DNA of 53,502 nt from Miltoncostaea sp050249835 (GTDB taxonomy: Bacteria > Actinomycetota > Thermoleophilia > Miltoncostaeales > Miltoncostaeaceae), in NCBI GenBank assembly GCA_050249835.1, contig JBFWPT010000025.1:1-53502 (forward strand), in the 5' to 3' direction. The translations under genes were made by a program, and so were the position numbers. Position 1 is the first letter of the stretch; each line of letters starts with the position of its first letter. This document shows positions 7,524-17,000 of the stretch, piece after piece. The notes below the pieces were generated by a model. That model made no database searches. It was not told the DNA's origin and was given only the letters and a program-made list of their open reading frames with translations.

Positions 7524-8803
7524 CCGCCCCCGCGCGCCACGACGTGGTGGGCGTCGGCCTGGGCCCCTTCAACCTGGGCCTGGCGGCGCTGCTCGACCCC
7601 GTCGGCGACGTGGACGCGGTGTTCCTCGACGCCCGGCCCGAGTTCTCCTGGCACCCGGGGCTGATGCTGCCGGACGCCGAGGTGCAGGTGCCGTTCCTCG
7701 CCGACCTCGTGACGCTCGCCGACCCGACGAGCCGCCACGGGGTGCTGCAGTACCTCCACGAGCAGGGGCGGCTCTACCGCTTCTACTTCCTGGAGCGGAT
7801 GCACCTGCTGCGGGCCGAGTTCGACGACTACTGCCGCTGGGTGGCCGGCCGCCTGCCGTCCTGCCGCTTCGGCCACCGGGTCGACGCCGTGGAGCCCCTG
7901 CCCGGCGGCGACTGGGCCGTCCGGGCGACCGGGCCGGAGGGCCCGGTGGAGCTGCGGGCCGGGGCGGTGGTGATGGGCGTCGGATCGGTGCCCGCGCTGC
8001 CGGACTGCGCGCCGGCCGGCGCGGCCGGCGTGCTCCACTCGGCCGACTACCTGCGCGAGCGGGAGCGCCTCCTCACCCTCCCCTCGGTGGCCGTGATCGG
8101 CGCCGGCCAGAGCGCCGCCGAGGTGGTGGCCGACCTGCTCGACAACGGCGTCCCCGGCGCCCGCCGGGTGTGGATGGCGCGCGGCGAGGGCTTCCTGCCG
8201 ATGGAGTACTCCAAGCTCGGCCTGGAGCACTTCTCCCCGGAGTACACGGCCCACTTCCACGGCCTGCCGCCCGAGCGCCGCGACGACCTGCGGTCCGGGC
8301 AGGACCTGCTCTACAAGGGCATCTCGGCGGACACGAGCGCCCGCATCTACGACGCCCTCTACCGGGCGACCGTCGCCGGCGGCGACCCCGGCCTGGAGTA
8401 CCGCGCCCGCTGCGAGCTGACCGCCCTGGAGCCGGACGGCGACGCCTGGACGCTCCGGATGCGCCATTTGGACGACGGCGGGACGTTCGATGTTCGCGCG
8501 GACGCCGTGGTGCTCGGCACCGGCTACCGCGACGCCCCCTGGCCCGCCGGGCTGGAGGAGGCCCTCGTGCGGGACGCGCAGGGGCGGCCCGCCGTGGACG
8601 CCGGGTACCGCGTCGCCCGCGACGACGGCGCCCCCTCCACCCTGTTCGTGCAGAACGCCGAGCTGCACACCCACGGCGTCGGCGCCCCCGACCTCGGCCT
8701 CGGCGCCCACCGCAACGCCGTGATCGTCAACGCCCTCTGCGGCCGCGAGGTCTACCCGGTGCGGGAGCGCAACGTGTTCCAGTCGTTCGGCAGCCCCTCG
8801 TGA
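7520..8803 (+). CDS. rhbE: Diamine N-monooxygenase, SidA/IucD/PvdA family (RhbE-like)
   Basis: 427 residues from a GTG overlapping the previous stop. Flavin- and NADPH-dependent hydroxylase that adds OH to the terminal amine (here 1,3-diaminopropane is expected) to prepare the hydroxamate. It shows the FAD-binding GVGLGPFNLGLAALL at residues 10-24, the substrate-side block EFSWHPGLMLPDAEVQVPFL, the NADPH-binding VIGAGQSAAEVVADLL in the middle, and the late family motif VLGTGYRDAPWP. Length matches IucD/PvdA proteins. It lies between the acyltransferase and the second synthetase, exactly as in rhbDEF, and its stop overlaps the next start. Confidence 0.9.
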   Translation: MTAPARHDVVGVGLGPFNLGLAALLDPVGDVDAVFLDARPEFSWHPGLMLPDAEVQVPFLADLVTLADPTSRHGVLQYLHEQGRLYRFYFLERMHLLRAEFDDYCRWVAGRLPSCRFGHRVDAVEPLPGGDWAVRATGPEGPVELRAGAVVMGVGSVPALPDCAPAGAAGVLHSADYLRERERLLTLPSVAVIGAGQSAAEVVADLLDNGVPGARRVWMARGEGFLPMEYSKLGLEHFSPEYTAHFHGLPPERRDDLRSGQDLLYKGISADTSARIYDALYRATVAGGDPGLEYRARCELTALEPDGDAWTLRMRHLDDGGTFDVRADAVVLGTGYRDAPWPAGLEEALVRDAQGRPAVDAGYRVARDDGAPSTLFVQNAELHTHGVGAPDLGLGAHRNAVIVNALCGREVYPVRERNVFQSFGSPS

Positions 8804-10614
8804 CCGCGCCCCCGCCGCGCACCGTGGCCGAGCTTGTCGCGACCCTCACCCCGGGGGCCTGGGAGCGGGTGAACCGGGAGCTCGTCGCCAAGCTGCTCAC
8901 CGAGCTGGCCTACGAGGAGGTGGTGCGCCCGGCCCACACGGACCGCCCGGACGGGGGCCGCGACATGACCCTCGTACTGGGCGACCTGGAGCTGTCCTAC
9001 GCGGCGCACCCGCGGTCGATGGGCCTCTGGCGGGTGGATCCGGCGACGGTCGAGGCGCGGCGCGGCGGCGTCCCCGTGCCCCTGCCGGACGCCGACGAGG
9101 TGGTGGCGACCGGCGCCCCGGCGATCGGGGCCGACCCCTCCACCACCGCCGGGCTGGTGGGCGAGATCGCCGCGACCCTGCTCTCGGACGCGATGCAGGT
9201 CGCCACGGGCCGCCCGGCCGACGAGCTGCTCGACCTGGACCCCCTCCTGCTGGAGGGCGAGATGCGCGGGCACCCGTGGATCGTGGCGTCCAAGGGGCGG
9301 GTGGGCTTCGGCGCCGACGACCTGGTGCGCTACTCCCCCGAGGCCCGCGACACGATCGACGTGGAGTGGGTGGCGGTCGACCGCGGCCGGGTGGACCTGC
9401 ACGCGGTGCCGGGGCTGGAGCACGAGACGGTGGTCGCCGAGCAGGTGGGGCCGGAGGGCTGGGAGGAGCTGCGCGCCCGGACCGCGGCGGGAGGCGCCGA
9501 CCCGGACGCCGTGGCCTACGTCCCGGTGCACCCCTGGCAGTGGGCCAACCGCATCGTGACCCTCCACGCCGGCGACCTCGCCCGCGGGCGCATGGTCGCG
9601 CTCGGCGGGCTCGGCGCGCGCTATGCGCCCCAGCAGTCCATCCGCACCCTCGCCGACCTCGACCACCCGGACCGCCGCTACATGAAGCTGGCGGTGTCGA
9701 TCCTCAACACGTCGGTGCACCGCGGCATCCCGCGCGCCCGGGCGACGGCCGCGCCGGCCCTGACGGAGTGGTTCACCGGCATCTGCGAGAGCGACCCGTT
9801 TCTGCGCGAGACCGGCCTCATCATGCTGGGCGAGGTGGCGAGCGCGAGCGTCGGGCACCCGGCCTTCGAGGCGATCCCCGACGTGCCCTACCAGCACACC
9901 GAGATGCTCGGCGCCATCTGGCGCACCTCGGTCGCGCCGCTCCTGCGACCGGGCGAGCGCGCGATCACGCTGGCGGCCCTCATCCACCGAGACCCGGCCG
10001 GCGTGTCGTTCGCCGAGCGCCTCATCGCGCGCAGCGGCCGCGACGTGGACGAGTGGGTCACCGCCCTCCACGCCTGCTCGCTCCCGCCCCTGCTGCACGT
10101 GCTCTACCGCTACGGCGCCGCGTTCTCGCCCCACGCGCAGAACTGCATGGTAGCGCTCGTGGACGACGTGCCGCAGCGGCTGGTGGTGAAGGACTTCGTG
10201 GACGACGCGATGGTCTCCATCGACCCGCTGCCGGAGCTGGAGGGCATGCCCGCCGGGGCGCGCGCCGCCATCGGCCAGGGGGTCGAGTCGATGGTGCTGT
10301 CCCAGTGGATCCAGAGCGGCCTGCTCGTGTGCGTCCACCGCTACCTGGCGGAGATCCTCCAGGACCGGATGGGCTACCCGGAGTCCGCGTTCTGGGCGTC
10401 CGCCGAGCGGGTGGTGGCGGCCTACCAGGAACGCTTCGCCGCCGAGCTCGGGGACCGCTTCGCCCTGTTCGACTTCGAGGCGCCGGCCTTCGTGAAGCTC
10501 TGCCTCAACCGGGTGCGCATCCTCGGGCGGGGCTACTCCGACGACCCGTCGCGCCCCGTCGCCTCGGCCGTCGGCTGGGTCGAGAACCCGCTCGCGCCGG
10601 CGGCCGCCCCGTGA
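8800..10614 (+). CDS. rhbF: IucA/IucC-family NIS siderophore synthetase (RhbF-like)
   Basis: 604 residues from a GTG in a GTGA overlap. Second ATP-dependent NIS synthetase; two are needed to amidate both ends of citrate. Family blocks are HPWIVASKGRVGFGADDLVR (about 160), AYVPVHPWQWANRI, QQSIRTLADLDHPDRRYMKL followed by AVSILNTSVHRGIP, FSPHAQNCMVALVDD and RLVVKDFVDD, then a helical C-terminus. These are the ATP, citrate and catalytic-site segments of the family. The protein shares only the family motifs with the other synthetase, so the two are old paralogues with separate steps rather than a recent duplication. Function as a siderophore synthetase is secure; the order of action is inferred. 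Confidence 0.9.
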   Translation: MTAPPPRTVAELVATLTPGAWERVNRELVAKLLTELAYEEVVRPAHTDRPDGGRDMTLVLGDLELSYAAHPRSMGLWRVDPATVEARRGGVPVPLPDADEVVATGAPAIGADPSTTAGLVGEIAATLLSDAMQVATGRPADELLDLDPLLLEGEMRGHPWIVASKGRVGFGADDLVRYSPEARDTIDVEWVAVDRGRVDLHAVPGLEHETVVAEQVGPEGWEELRARTAAGGADPDAVAYVPVHPWQWANRIVTLHAGDLARGRMVALGGLGARYAPQQSIRTLADLDHPDRRYMKLAVSILNTSVHRGIPRARATAAPALTEWFTGICESDPFLRETGLIMLGEVASASVGHPAFEAIPDVPYQHTEMLGAIWRTSVAPLLRPGERAITLAALIHRDPAGVSFAERLIARSGRDVDEWVTALHACSLPPLLHVLYRYGAAFSPHAQNCMVALVDDVPQRLVVKDFVDDAMVSIDPLPELEGMPAGARAAIGQGVESMVLSQWIQSGLLVCVHRYLAEILQDRMGYPESAFWASAERVVAAYQERFAAELGDRFALFDFEAPAFVKLCLNRVRILGRGYSDDPSRPVASAVGWVENPLAPAAAP

Positions 10615-11216
10615 GCGCGGAGGTCCCCGTCCTCGCCGATCTCGCGGTCTACGGCGAGACCGAGCCGGCCACCGGGCGGCGCCTGTGGGCGCGTCCCGTG
10701 GTGCCCGAGCACGACACGCCGCTGGTCCATTCGTGGATGCACCGTCCCCATGTGGTGGAGTTCTGGGAGATGGACTGGCCCGCCGACTGGATCCGCGACT
10801 ACCTGCAGCGCCAGGTGGACGACCCCGCCCGCACCCCGTACCTGGGGTTCGTGGACGACGTGCCCGTGGGGTACATCGAGGTCTATGACCCGCACCGCGA
10901 CGTCCTGGGCGCGCACGCGCCGGTGAAGCCGGGCGACCTGGGGGCGCACGTGCTGATCGGGGAGGAGGACTACCTCGGCCGGTACAGCGTCGCGATCGGC
11001 CGGGCCGTCGCCCGCTTCCTGTTCGAGCGCCCCGGGGTGCTGCGCCTGGTGGGCGAGCCCGACGTCCGTAACGAGAACTTCCTCTCGCTGCTCGCCTTCC
11101 TCGGGTTCCGGCGCGAGATGGAGATCGACATGCCCGACAAGCGGGCGGCGTTCATGGTGTGCGAGCGGGCCGACTTCGCCCGCCTCGCCGGCCGGCGGCG
11201 GCGCGCGGCCGGATGA
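10611..11216 (+). CDS. Second siderophore acyltransferase, GNAT family (IucB/MbtK-like)
   Basis: 201 residues from a GTG overlapping the synthetase stop. It is homologous to the enzyme at 7014-7523 along its whole length: DTPLVHSWMHRPHVVEFWEM, VKPGDLGAHVLIGEEDYLG, GEPDVRNENFLSLLAFLGF and DMPDKRAAFMV line up with the equivalent blocks. It has about 30 extra N-terminal residues and a basic tail. rhb-type clusters for symmetrical schizokinen need one acetyltransferase, so a second one is unexpected. It could transfer a different acyl group (for example a fatty acyl, as on rhizobactin 1021) or act on a different nitrogen; both are guesses. It is coupled to the exporter genes that follow. Confidence 0.83.
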   Translation: MSAEVPVLADLAVYGETEPATGRRLWARPVVPEHDTPLVHSWMHRPHVVEFWEMDWPADWIRDYLQRQVDDPARTPYLGFVDDVPVGYIEVYDPHRDVLGAHAPVKPGDLGAHVLIGEEDYLGRYSVAIGRAVARFLFERPGVLRLVGEPDVRNENFLSLLAFLGFRREMEIDMPDKRAAFMVCERADFARLAGRRRRAAG

Positions 11217-11965
11217 GCGGCGGCACGGCCCCCGCGCTCGCCCTCTCGAGGGTGCGCGCCTCCTACGGCGCGCGCGTCGCGCTGGACGGAATCGACCTGG
11301 AGCTGCCTCCGGGCGGCCTGCTCGCCCTGCTCGGGCCGAACGGGGCGGGAAAGAGCACCCTGGTCTCCCTCGCCGCCGGCCTGCGCGGCCCCGATGCGGG
11401 GACGGTGCGGGTGTGCGGCCGTGACCCGCGCGCGGACCGGGGTGCCCGGCGCCTGGTGGGGCTGGCCGCCCAGGAGATCGGGCTGTACCCCTCCCTCACC
11501 GTGCTGCAGAACATCCGCGGCGTCGGCGAGCTGTACGGAATGAGCCCGCGCGCCGCCCGCGAATCGGCGGAGGCCCTGATCGCCCCCTTCGGGCTGGAGG
11601 GGGTCGCCGGGCGCGCGGCGGGCACCCTGTCAGGCGGTGAGCGCCGCCGTGCGCACGCGGCCGCGGCCCTCGTCCACCGGCCGCGCCTCGCCCTGCTCGA
11701 CGAGCCCACCGCCGGGGCCGACCCGCGCACCCGCGACGCCATCCTTCACGCCGTGCGCGAGATGGCCGCCGACGGGGTCGCCGTCGTCTACACCACGCAC
11801 TACCTGCCCGAGGTGGAGCGCCTGGACGCCGAGGTGGTGGTGCTGGAGGCCGGCCGCGCCGTCGCCGCCGGCGCCCACCGCGAGATCGTCGCGCCGCACG
11901 GGGGCAGCCTCGAGGCCGCCTACCTCGCCCTCACCGGCCGGCGCGCCCCGGAGGAGTGGGAGTGA
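11213..11965 (+). CDS. ABC-2 type exporter, ATP-binding protein
   Basis: 250 residues from an ATG in an ATGA overlap. Contains Walker A GPNGAGKST (about residue 44), Q-loop region VGLAAQEIGLYPSLTV, signature LSGGERRRAHAAAAL, Walker B LALLDEPTAGADP and the switch histidine in VYTTHYLPEVE. This belongs to the drug/polysaccharide-type exporter group (CcmA/DrrA-like). Being co-translated with nine-gene siderophore biosynthesis and paired with a membrane partner, it most likely powers siderophore secretion. Import would instead use the binding protein at 1-824, so export is the better reading, although direction is not provable from sequence. Confidence 0.88.
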   Translation: MSGGTAPALALSRVRASYGARVALDGIDLELPPGGLLALLGPNGAGKSTLVSLAAGLRGPDAGTVRVCGRDPRADRGARRLVGLAAQEIGLYPSLTVLQNIRGVGELYGMSPRAARESAEALIAPFGLEGVAGRAAGTLSGGERRRAHAAAALVHRPRLALLDEPTAGADPRTRDAILHAVREMAADGVAVVYTTHYLPEVERLDAEVVVLEAGRAVAAGAHREIVAPHGGSLEAAYLALTGRRAPEEWE

Positions 11966-12726
11966 GCGGGGCCCGCGCCGTCGCCGGCATCGAGATGCGC
12001 CTGCTGCGCCACGACCCCGTGCCCGCGGTGATCCTCGTCGCGGCGCCGCTCGTGCTGATGACACTGCTCGCCCCGGCCCTGCGCGCCGCGCTGCTCGTCC
12101 AGGGCGACGACGTGGCCGGATCGGCCCAGACCGTCCCCGGCATGGCGTGCGTCTTCGCGGTCTTCGCGGCCGGCCTGGTGGGCTTCGCCCTGTTCCGCGA
12201 CCACGGCTGGCACACCTGGGAGCGGCTCCACGCCTCCGGCATCCCGCCGCGCGCCGTGGCCCTCGGGAAGGTCGCCGTTCCCGGCGCGCTGCTGATCCTG
12301 CAGGCCGTCGTGCTGTTCGCGGTCGGCGTGATCTGGCTCGAGCTGGAGGTGGCCGGCTCCTGGATCGCCGTCGCCCTCATCGCCCTCTCCTACGGCGCCG
12401 CCGTCCTCACCGGCGGCCTCGCGATCGCCGCCCTCGCCGGGACCATCCAGCAGGTCAACGCGATCACCGCCCTCGCGGCCATGGTGCTCGGCGCCCTCGG
12501 AGGCGGCTTCGTCCCCGCCGACTCGCTCCCCGACTGGGCGCAGCCTCTCTCCCCCCTGACGCCCACCTGGTGGGCGATGGAGGGCTACCGCGGCGCGATC
12601 ATCGACGGCGACCCCCTCGCCGACGCCGCCGGCCCCGTCGCCGTCCTCCTGCTCTTCGCGGTCTCCTTCGGCCTCATCGCCGCCTACCGCCTCCGCCTGG
12701 ACCGCCCGAAGCGCACCTGGGGCTGA
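11962..12726 (+). CDS. ABC-2 type exporter, membrane permease
   Basis: 254 residues from a GTG overlapping the ATPase stop. Hydrophobic throughout, with about six membrane spans: roughly 20-43, 58-80, 98-122, 128-150, 158-180 and 222-244. The loop before the last span, GGGFVPADSLPDWAQPLSPLTPTWW, has the ABC-2 permease character (a short P-x-P-rich segment before a membrane-parallel Trp). It is the last gene of the operon; downstream lie tandem intergenic repeats and a convergent transcript. Its partner is the ATPase immediately upstream. Confidence 0.85.
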   Translation: MSGARAVAGIEMRLLRHDPVPAVILVAAPLVLMTLLAPALRAALLVQGDDVAGSAQTVPGMACVFAVFAAGLVGFALFRDHGWHTWERLHASGIPPRAVALGKVAVPGALLILQAVVLFAVGVIWLELEVAGSWIAVALIALSYGAAVLTGGLAIAALAGTIQQVNAITALAAMVLGALGGGFVPADSLPDWAQPLSPLTPTWWAMEGYRGAIIDGDPLADAAGPVAVLLLFAVSFGLIAAYRLRLDRPKRTWG

Positions 12727-12751
12727 GGGGGGCCGCCGCCCCGGCCCGCCA

Positions 12752-12847
12752 GCGAGGCGCCACTCCCGGTGTCCCCATGTTCCACTTGGGTCACCAGCCG
12801 AGGTCCGAGCGACGCGCCACTCCCGGCGGCCTCATGTTCCACTTGGA
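12752..12847. repeat. Two 39-bp direct repeats, period 57 bp
   Basis: Copies at 12752-12790 and 12809-12847 differ at 5 of 39 positions. Each carries GCGCCACTCCCGG followed seven bases later by CATGTTCCACTTGG. The second copy ends in GTTCCACTTGGAAC, an inverted repeat with a 2-base centre. The segment TTCCACTTGGGTCAC of copy 1 recurs at 45949-45963, also behind a gene end. This suggests a dispersed extragenic repeat family. Confidence 0.75.
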
Positions 12848-12966
12848 ACCCGGCCGGCGACCCCAGTGGCGGGTGAACGGGCGCCGGGGGAGTCACGGCA
12901 CGAAGACGGCACGGGGCGGCGTCGAGCCGGCGCGGGGACGTGCGTAGGGTCGGGGGCCCCGTCTGC

Positions 12967-12982
12967 GTCCGGGGGCCCGGAC
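12967..12982 (-). terminator. Hairpin after the FAS operon
   Basis: Arms GTCCGG and CCGGAC enclose GGGC, ten bases past the stop codon at 12992 on the minus strand. There is no T run, so this is a terminator-like stem only, as is common in very G+C-rich genomes. Confidence 0.35.
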
Positions 12983-12991
12983 GGGGGAACC

Positions 12992-13627
12992 TCAGTCGGC
13001 GGCGAGCACGCCCGTGATGATGACGACGAGGTAGAGCGCCAGGGCGATCCAGCCCAGGATCATCCCGAGCTGGGCGCGGCCCTCGCCGGGGGTGTCCGGC
13101 CCCAGGGCGCGGACGTCGCGGAGGGCCGAGCGGGACACCAGGATCGCCGCCGAGGCGACGATGAGGGGCAGGGTCACGAAGGCCGCGACGCCGAGGATGA
13201 GGGCGAGGGTCGCCTTCTTCCCGGCCTTCGTCCTCGCCGCCGCCGCGGCGTCCGGGTCGGTCACGTCGGGGCGGCGGGCCTCGACGGGGCCGGCGTCGGT
13301 TGCCGCCGGGGCGGGGCCGTCCGCCGGGGGCGGCGGAGGAGGCGGGGGCGCATCGGAGCCCGCCGCGGGCGGGTCGGACCACTCCGTATCGGGCTCCTCG
13401 GCCTCCTCGACCGGGGTCTCGGCCTCCAGGCCCTCGGCCGCGCGCCGCACGGCGGACGGCGACGGGGCCGCGTTGCGGTGATCGATCAGGAGGGCGTCGA
13501 TCGCGGCCTCCACCACCTCGGGGCGGAGGTCGTCGAGGTCGTCGCGGTAGGAGTCGCCCAGGCCCGGCTCCCCCGGCCACGTGGACTCGATGCGGTCGGC
13601 GATGTCCCGCCAGCGGTCGTCGCGCAC
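12992..13627 (-). CDS. Membrane protein with C-terminal DUF4190-like pair of helices
   Basis: 211 residues from a GTG at 13627, 9 bp after acpS. The N-terminal third is acidic and soluble (WRDIADRIESTWPGEPGLGD; may fold as a small helical bundle). It is followed by a disordered Pro/Ala/Asp linker with a run of eight prolines, then two membrane spans (about 143-165 and 189-209) separated by RSALRDVRALGPDTPGEGRA. That spacing and the ALILGVAAFVTLP / LGMILGWIALAL wording match DUF4190-type membrane modules. No function is known for these. Same-strand position directly behind acpS suggests it is the last gene of the FAS transcript. Confidence 0.65.
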   Translation of the reverse strand: MRDDRWRDIADRIESTWPGEPGLGDSYRDDLDDLRPEVVEAAIDALLIDHRNAAPSPSAVRRAAEGLEAETPVEEAEEPDTEWSDPPAAGSDAPPPPPPPPADGPAPAATDAGPVEARRPDVTDPDAAAAARTKAGKKATLALILGVAAFVTLPLIVASAAILVSRSALRDVRALGPDTPGEGRAQLGMILGWIALALYLVVIITGVLAAD

Positions 13628-13636
13628 CGCGGCAGG

Positions 13637-14056
13637 CTACCCCAGGCTCAGGAGCACCACGGCCGCCGCGGCCGGGCCGTCGTGGCTCAGGGAGACCATC
13701 GCCTGCACCCGCCGGCCGAGGTCGGTCTCCAGGCGGGCGACCGACGCGGCCACCGCGCCGTGGAGGCTCAGGGACGGCCGGCCGTAGCCGTCGTCGACGA
13801 CCTCGATCTCGCGCATGTCGACCGTGCCCACGTCCGGGGCGCGCCCGGCGCGGGCGGCGCCCCAGGCCTTGATGAACGCCTCCTTCGCCGCGAAGCGCGC
13901 TGCCAGGCGCAGCGCCCGCACCTCGGGGTCGCCCGCGGCCGCCCGGCGCTCGCGCTCGGTGAAGGTCATCTCCGCGAACCCGGAGGCCTCGTCGGCGAGC
14001 TGGGCGGCGAAGCCCTCGACCCCGACCACGTCGATGCCGAGGCCGACGGCGGTCAC
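13637..14056 (-). CDS. acpS: Holo-ACP synthase (4'-phosphopantetheinyl transferase)
   Basis: 139 residues from a GTG that overlaps the FAS-I stop (GTGA). AcpS moves phosphopantetheine from CoA to the ACP serine, here the ACP domain of the adjacent FAS-I, which lacks a transferase domain of its own. Visible motifs are GLGIDVVGVEGF at the N-terminus (with the Mg-binding Asp), RFAAKEAFIKAWG (Glu and Lys of the active site) and VSLSHDGPAAAAVVLL at the C-terminus. The fas-acpS order and coupling are the same as in mycobacteria. Length is slightly above the usual 120-130 residues. Confidence 0.92.
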   Translation of the reverse strand: MTAVGLGIDVVGVEGFAAQLADEASGFAEMTFTERERRAAAGDPEVRALRLAARFAAKEAFIKAWGAARAGRAPDVGTVDMREIEVVDDGYGRPSLSLHGAVAASVARLETDLGRRVQAMVSLSHDGPAAAAVVLLSLG

Positions 14057-17000
14057 GGCTCCGTGCGGTAGACGCCGTCGCGCAGCCGCGCGTCCGGGTC
14101 GAGCAGCATCGCGGCCTCGCGCTCCCGCTCGGCGGCCGGGTCGCCGCCGCCCAGGCGCCGGTCCGTGCGCAGGGCCGGCTCGGGCCGCCCCACCTGCGCG
14201 CGCAGGCGCCGCTGGGCGCCGGCCGCGCGCCGGGCCCCGGCCCGCCGGAGGTAGTCGTCACGCCGCCCCTCGGGGACGGCCGCGAGGAAGGCGCCGGGGT
14301 GCGCCACGGCGAGCAGCGCCGAGACGTGCCCGAAGCCGAGGCTCGCCACCAGGGCGCAGCGCACGGGCTCCCCCGGGGCCAGCGCGATCGGACGGTCGCC
14401 GAGGGTCAAATGGACCCCGTCCCGGAGGGCCGGATCCGGCGAGTCCAGGTTGGCGTTCCCCGGCACGAGCCCGGTCTCCATGATCCGCAGCACCCCGTCC
14501 ACCTGCCAGGCGGCGGCGCCGCCCTTCGAGTGCCCGGTGACGGTCTTCTGGGACACCACGAGCAGCGGGTTCCCCGGCGTCCGGCCGAGCGCGTCCTGGA
14601 TGCGCTCGTGCAGGTCGGCCTCGTTCGGGTCGTTCATGGCCGTCGAGGTGTCGTGCTTGGAGACGACGCCGATGTCGTCGGCGTCCAGGCCGATGCGCGC
14701 CAGGCCGCGGGCGAGGGGCGAGTCACCGCCGCCCGTGGCGGCGGCCAGCAGGCCCATGCCGGACGCCGGGATGGAGCGGTGGACGCCGTCGCCGAACGAC
14801 CCGGCGTAGGCGAGCACCCCGCGCACCGGCAGGCCCAGCTCCAGGGCGACGTCGCCGCGCACCAGCAGGAGGGCGCCCCCGCCCTGCGCCTCGACGAACC
14901 CGGCGCGCCGCTCGTCGTTGGCGCGGGAGGCCTCGTGCGGGGCCAGGCCCATCGCCGCGATCTCGTCCGCGTCGGCGCTCGCGCGCATGTCGCCGAAGCC
15001 GGCGAGCCCCTCCGGGGTCAGGTCGTCGTAGCCGCCGGCGAGCACCGCGAGCGCCTTGCCGGAGCGGATGCGGTCGTGCGCCTCCTCCAGCGACACCGCG
15101 GCCGTCGCGCAGGCGGCCACCGGGTGGACCATCGACCCGTAGGAGCCGACGAAGGACTGCACGACGTGGGCGGCGACCACGTTGCCGAGCGACTCCTGCA
15201 GGCGATCCGGGCTGCGCTCGTCGTCGAGCAGGCGGTCGAGCAGCAGGCGCCGCAGGGACGCCATGCCGCCCATGCCCGCGCCCTGGGTGTTGGCGACGAG
15301 CGCCGGGTGGACCGCGCCCATCAGCTCCTCGGGGGTGAGCCCGGCGTCCTGGAACGCCTCGACGGTGCTCGCCATGTTGACCGTCGCCATCCGGTCCGCG
15401 CTCGCCACCAGCTCGGCGGGCACGCCCATGCGCGTCACGTCCAGGCCGCGCGGGATCTGACCGGCGACCCGCCGGGTGTGCGCATCCGTGCGCGGCACGC
15501 GGACCGTCGCGCCGGGGCGGCGCAGCACGAGCCAGCGGCCGTCCTCGCCGAGCCGCGCCTCCGCGTGCCCCGGGTCGGCGGCGACGTGGGCGAGCGCCTC
15601 CTCGCGGGAGCCGACCTCGACGACGAGCTCCTCCTCCAGCACGGCGGGCGCCAGCACGTGGAGGCCGGCGGCGTCGACGACGCCGTCGTCCTCCAGCGGG
15701 CGCACGCCCAAGCGATCCCGCACCGCGTCCCGGTAGCGCGCCGCCAGGCCGGCCTCGGGGACCTCGGAGCCGTCGGCCGCGTCCACCCAGCGCCCGCGGT
15801 ACCCGTCCACCTCGAAGCGCACGAGGCCGCACAGCACGGCCAGCTCGGCCACGGCGCCCGCCGAGAGCGGCGCGCCGGCCTCCAGCTCCCAGCGCGTGCG
15901 GCCGGTGCCGCCCGGGCCGAGCTCGCCGGTGCCGACGATGACGACCATGTCGGCCGGGTCCAGGTCGTGGGGCCGCCCCGCGCCGTCCACGGCGGGCGCG
16001 GCGTCGGTGCCCGGGCCCGGGAGCGCCTCGACGGGCGGCGCCGGACCGTCGCCCGCGGCGGTCCGCGCGGCAAGGGCCGCGTCCAGCGCCCCGCGCCGCG
16101 CGCGCACCGCCTCCTGGGACCTCACCCGCGCCGCCGCGGGCTCGATCGCGGCGCGCAGGTCGCGCACGTCGTCCAGGCCGCCGGTGGCGTCGATCCGCAC
16201 CGGCGCCACCCGCCCGCGGGCGCGCACGCCGGGGTGCAGCAGCCCCTCCAGCACCCACGCCATCTCCCCGGCGGTGAACGTCCGCACGCCGAGCGACTCC
16301 TCCACCGCGTCGGCCACCGGGTCGGCGGCGGCCATCAGGCCGGTGCCCCGGACCCAGCCGATCCGCGGCATCAGAAGCACGGTGCGCGCCCCCCACGCCG
16401 GCTCGCTCACCCAGCGGCCCGCGAGCGCCTCCAGCGCCGCCTTGCTCTCGCCGTAGGCGCCGTCGTCGCCGAACGCGCCGCGGTTGGCGCTGAGCGGGAC
16501 GAGCACCGCCACCGGGTCGCGGCTGTCGGCGAGCGCCGCGACGCGGCCCACCAGGCGCTCCACCCCCACCACCTGCAGGCGCAGGGACTCCTCGAAGGCC
16601 GGGCCCGCCTCGGCGAGGCGGCCGGTGGACGGGATCGCGGCGAACGGGGCCAGGATCGTCGGCACCAGGGGCGCGGTCGCGAGGTCGGGGCGCCCCTCGG
16701 GGGCGGGCGGGGCGGCGAGCCAGTCGCAGAGCGCGTCGATGTCGCCGAACGACGCCATGTTCGCGCGCAGCAGGTGCAGCTCGGCGCCCGGGGCGGCCGA
16801 CGTGCGGTACAGGTCGCGGTACCGGCGGCGGCGTTCCGGGGCGTCGGAGGTCGTGGTCACGACGACGCGGGCCCCCGCCCGCAGCAGCCGCGCGACCAGG
16901 GCCTCGCCGATCGACCCCGGCCCGGCGCCGGTCACCAGGGCCACCTCGCCGCGCAGGTCCGGCGCGGCCCGCAGGGAGGCGGCGAGCGCGGCGCCGAGGG

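Larger units (their letters stand above)
12727..12991. other. Convergent intergenic region with tandem repeats
   Basis: No gene is supported here. The region separates the plus-strand siderophore operon from the minus-strand FAS operon. It holds two imperfect 39-bp direct repeats (12752-12790 and 12809-12847) and, near the right edge, a G+C-rich hairpin (12967-12982) just past the stop of the 12992-13627 gene. Confidence 0.7.
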
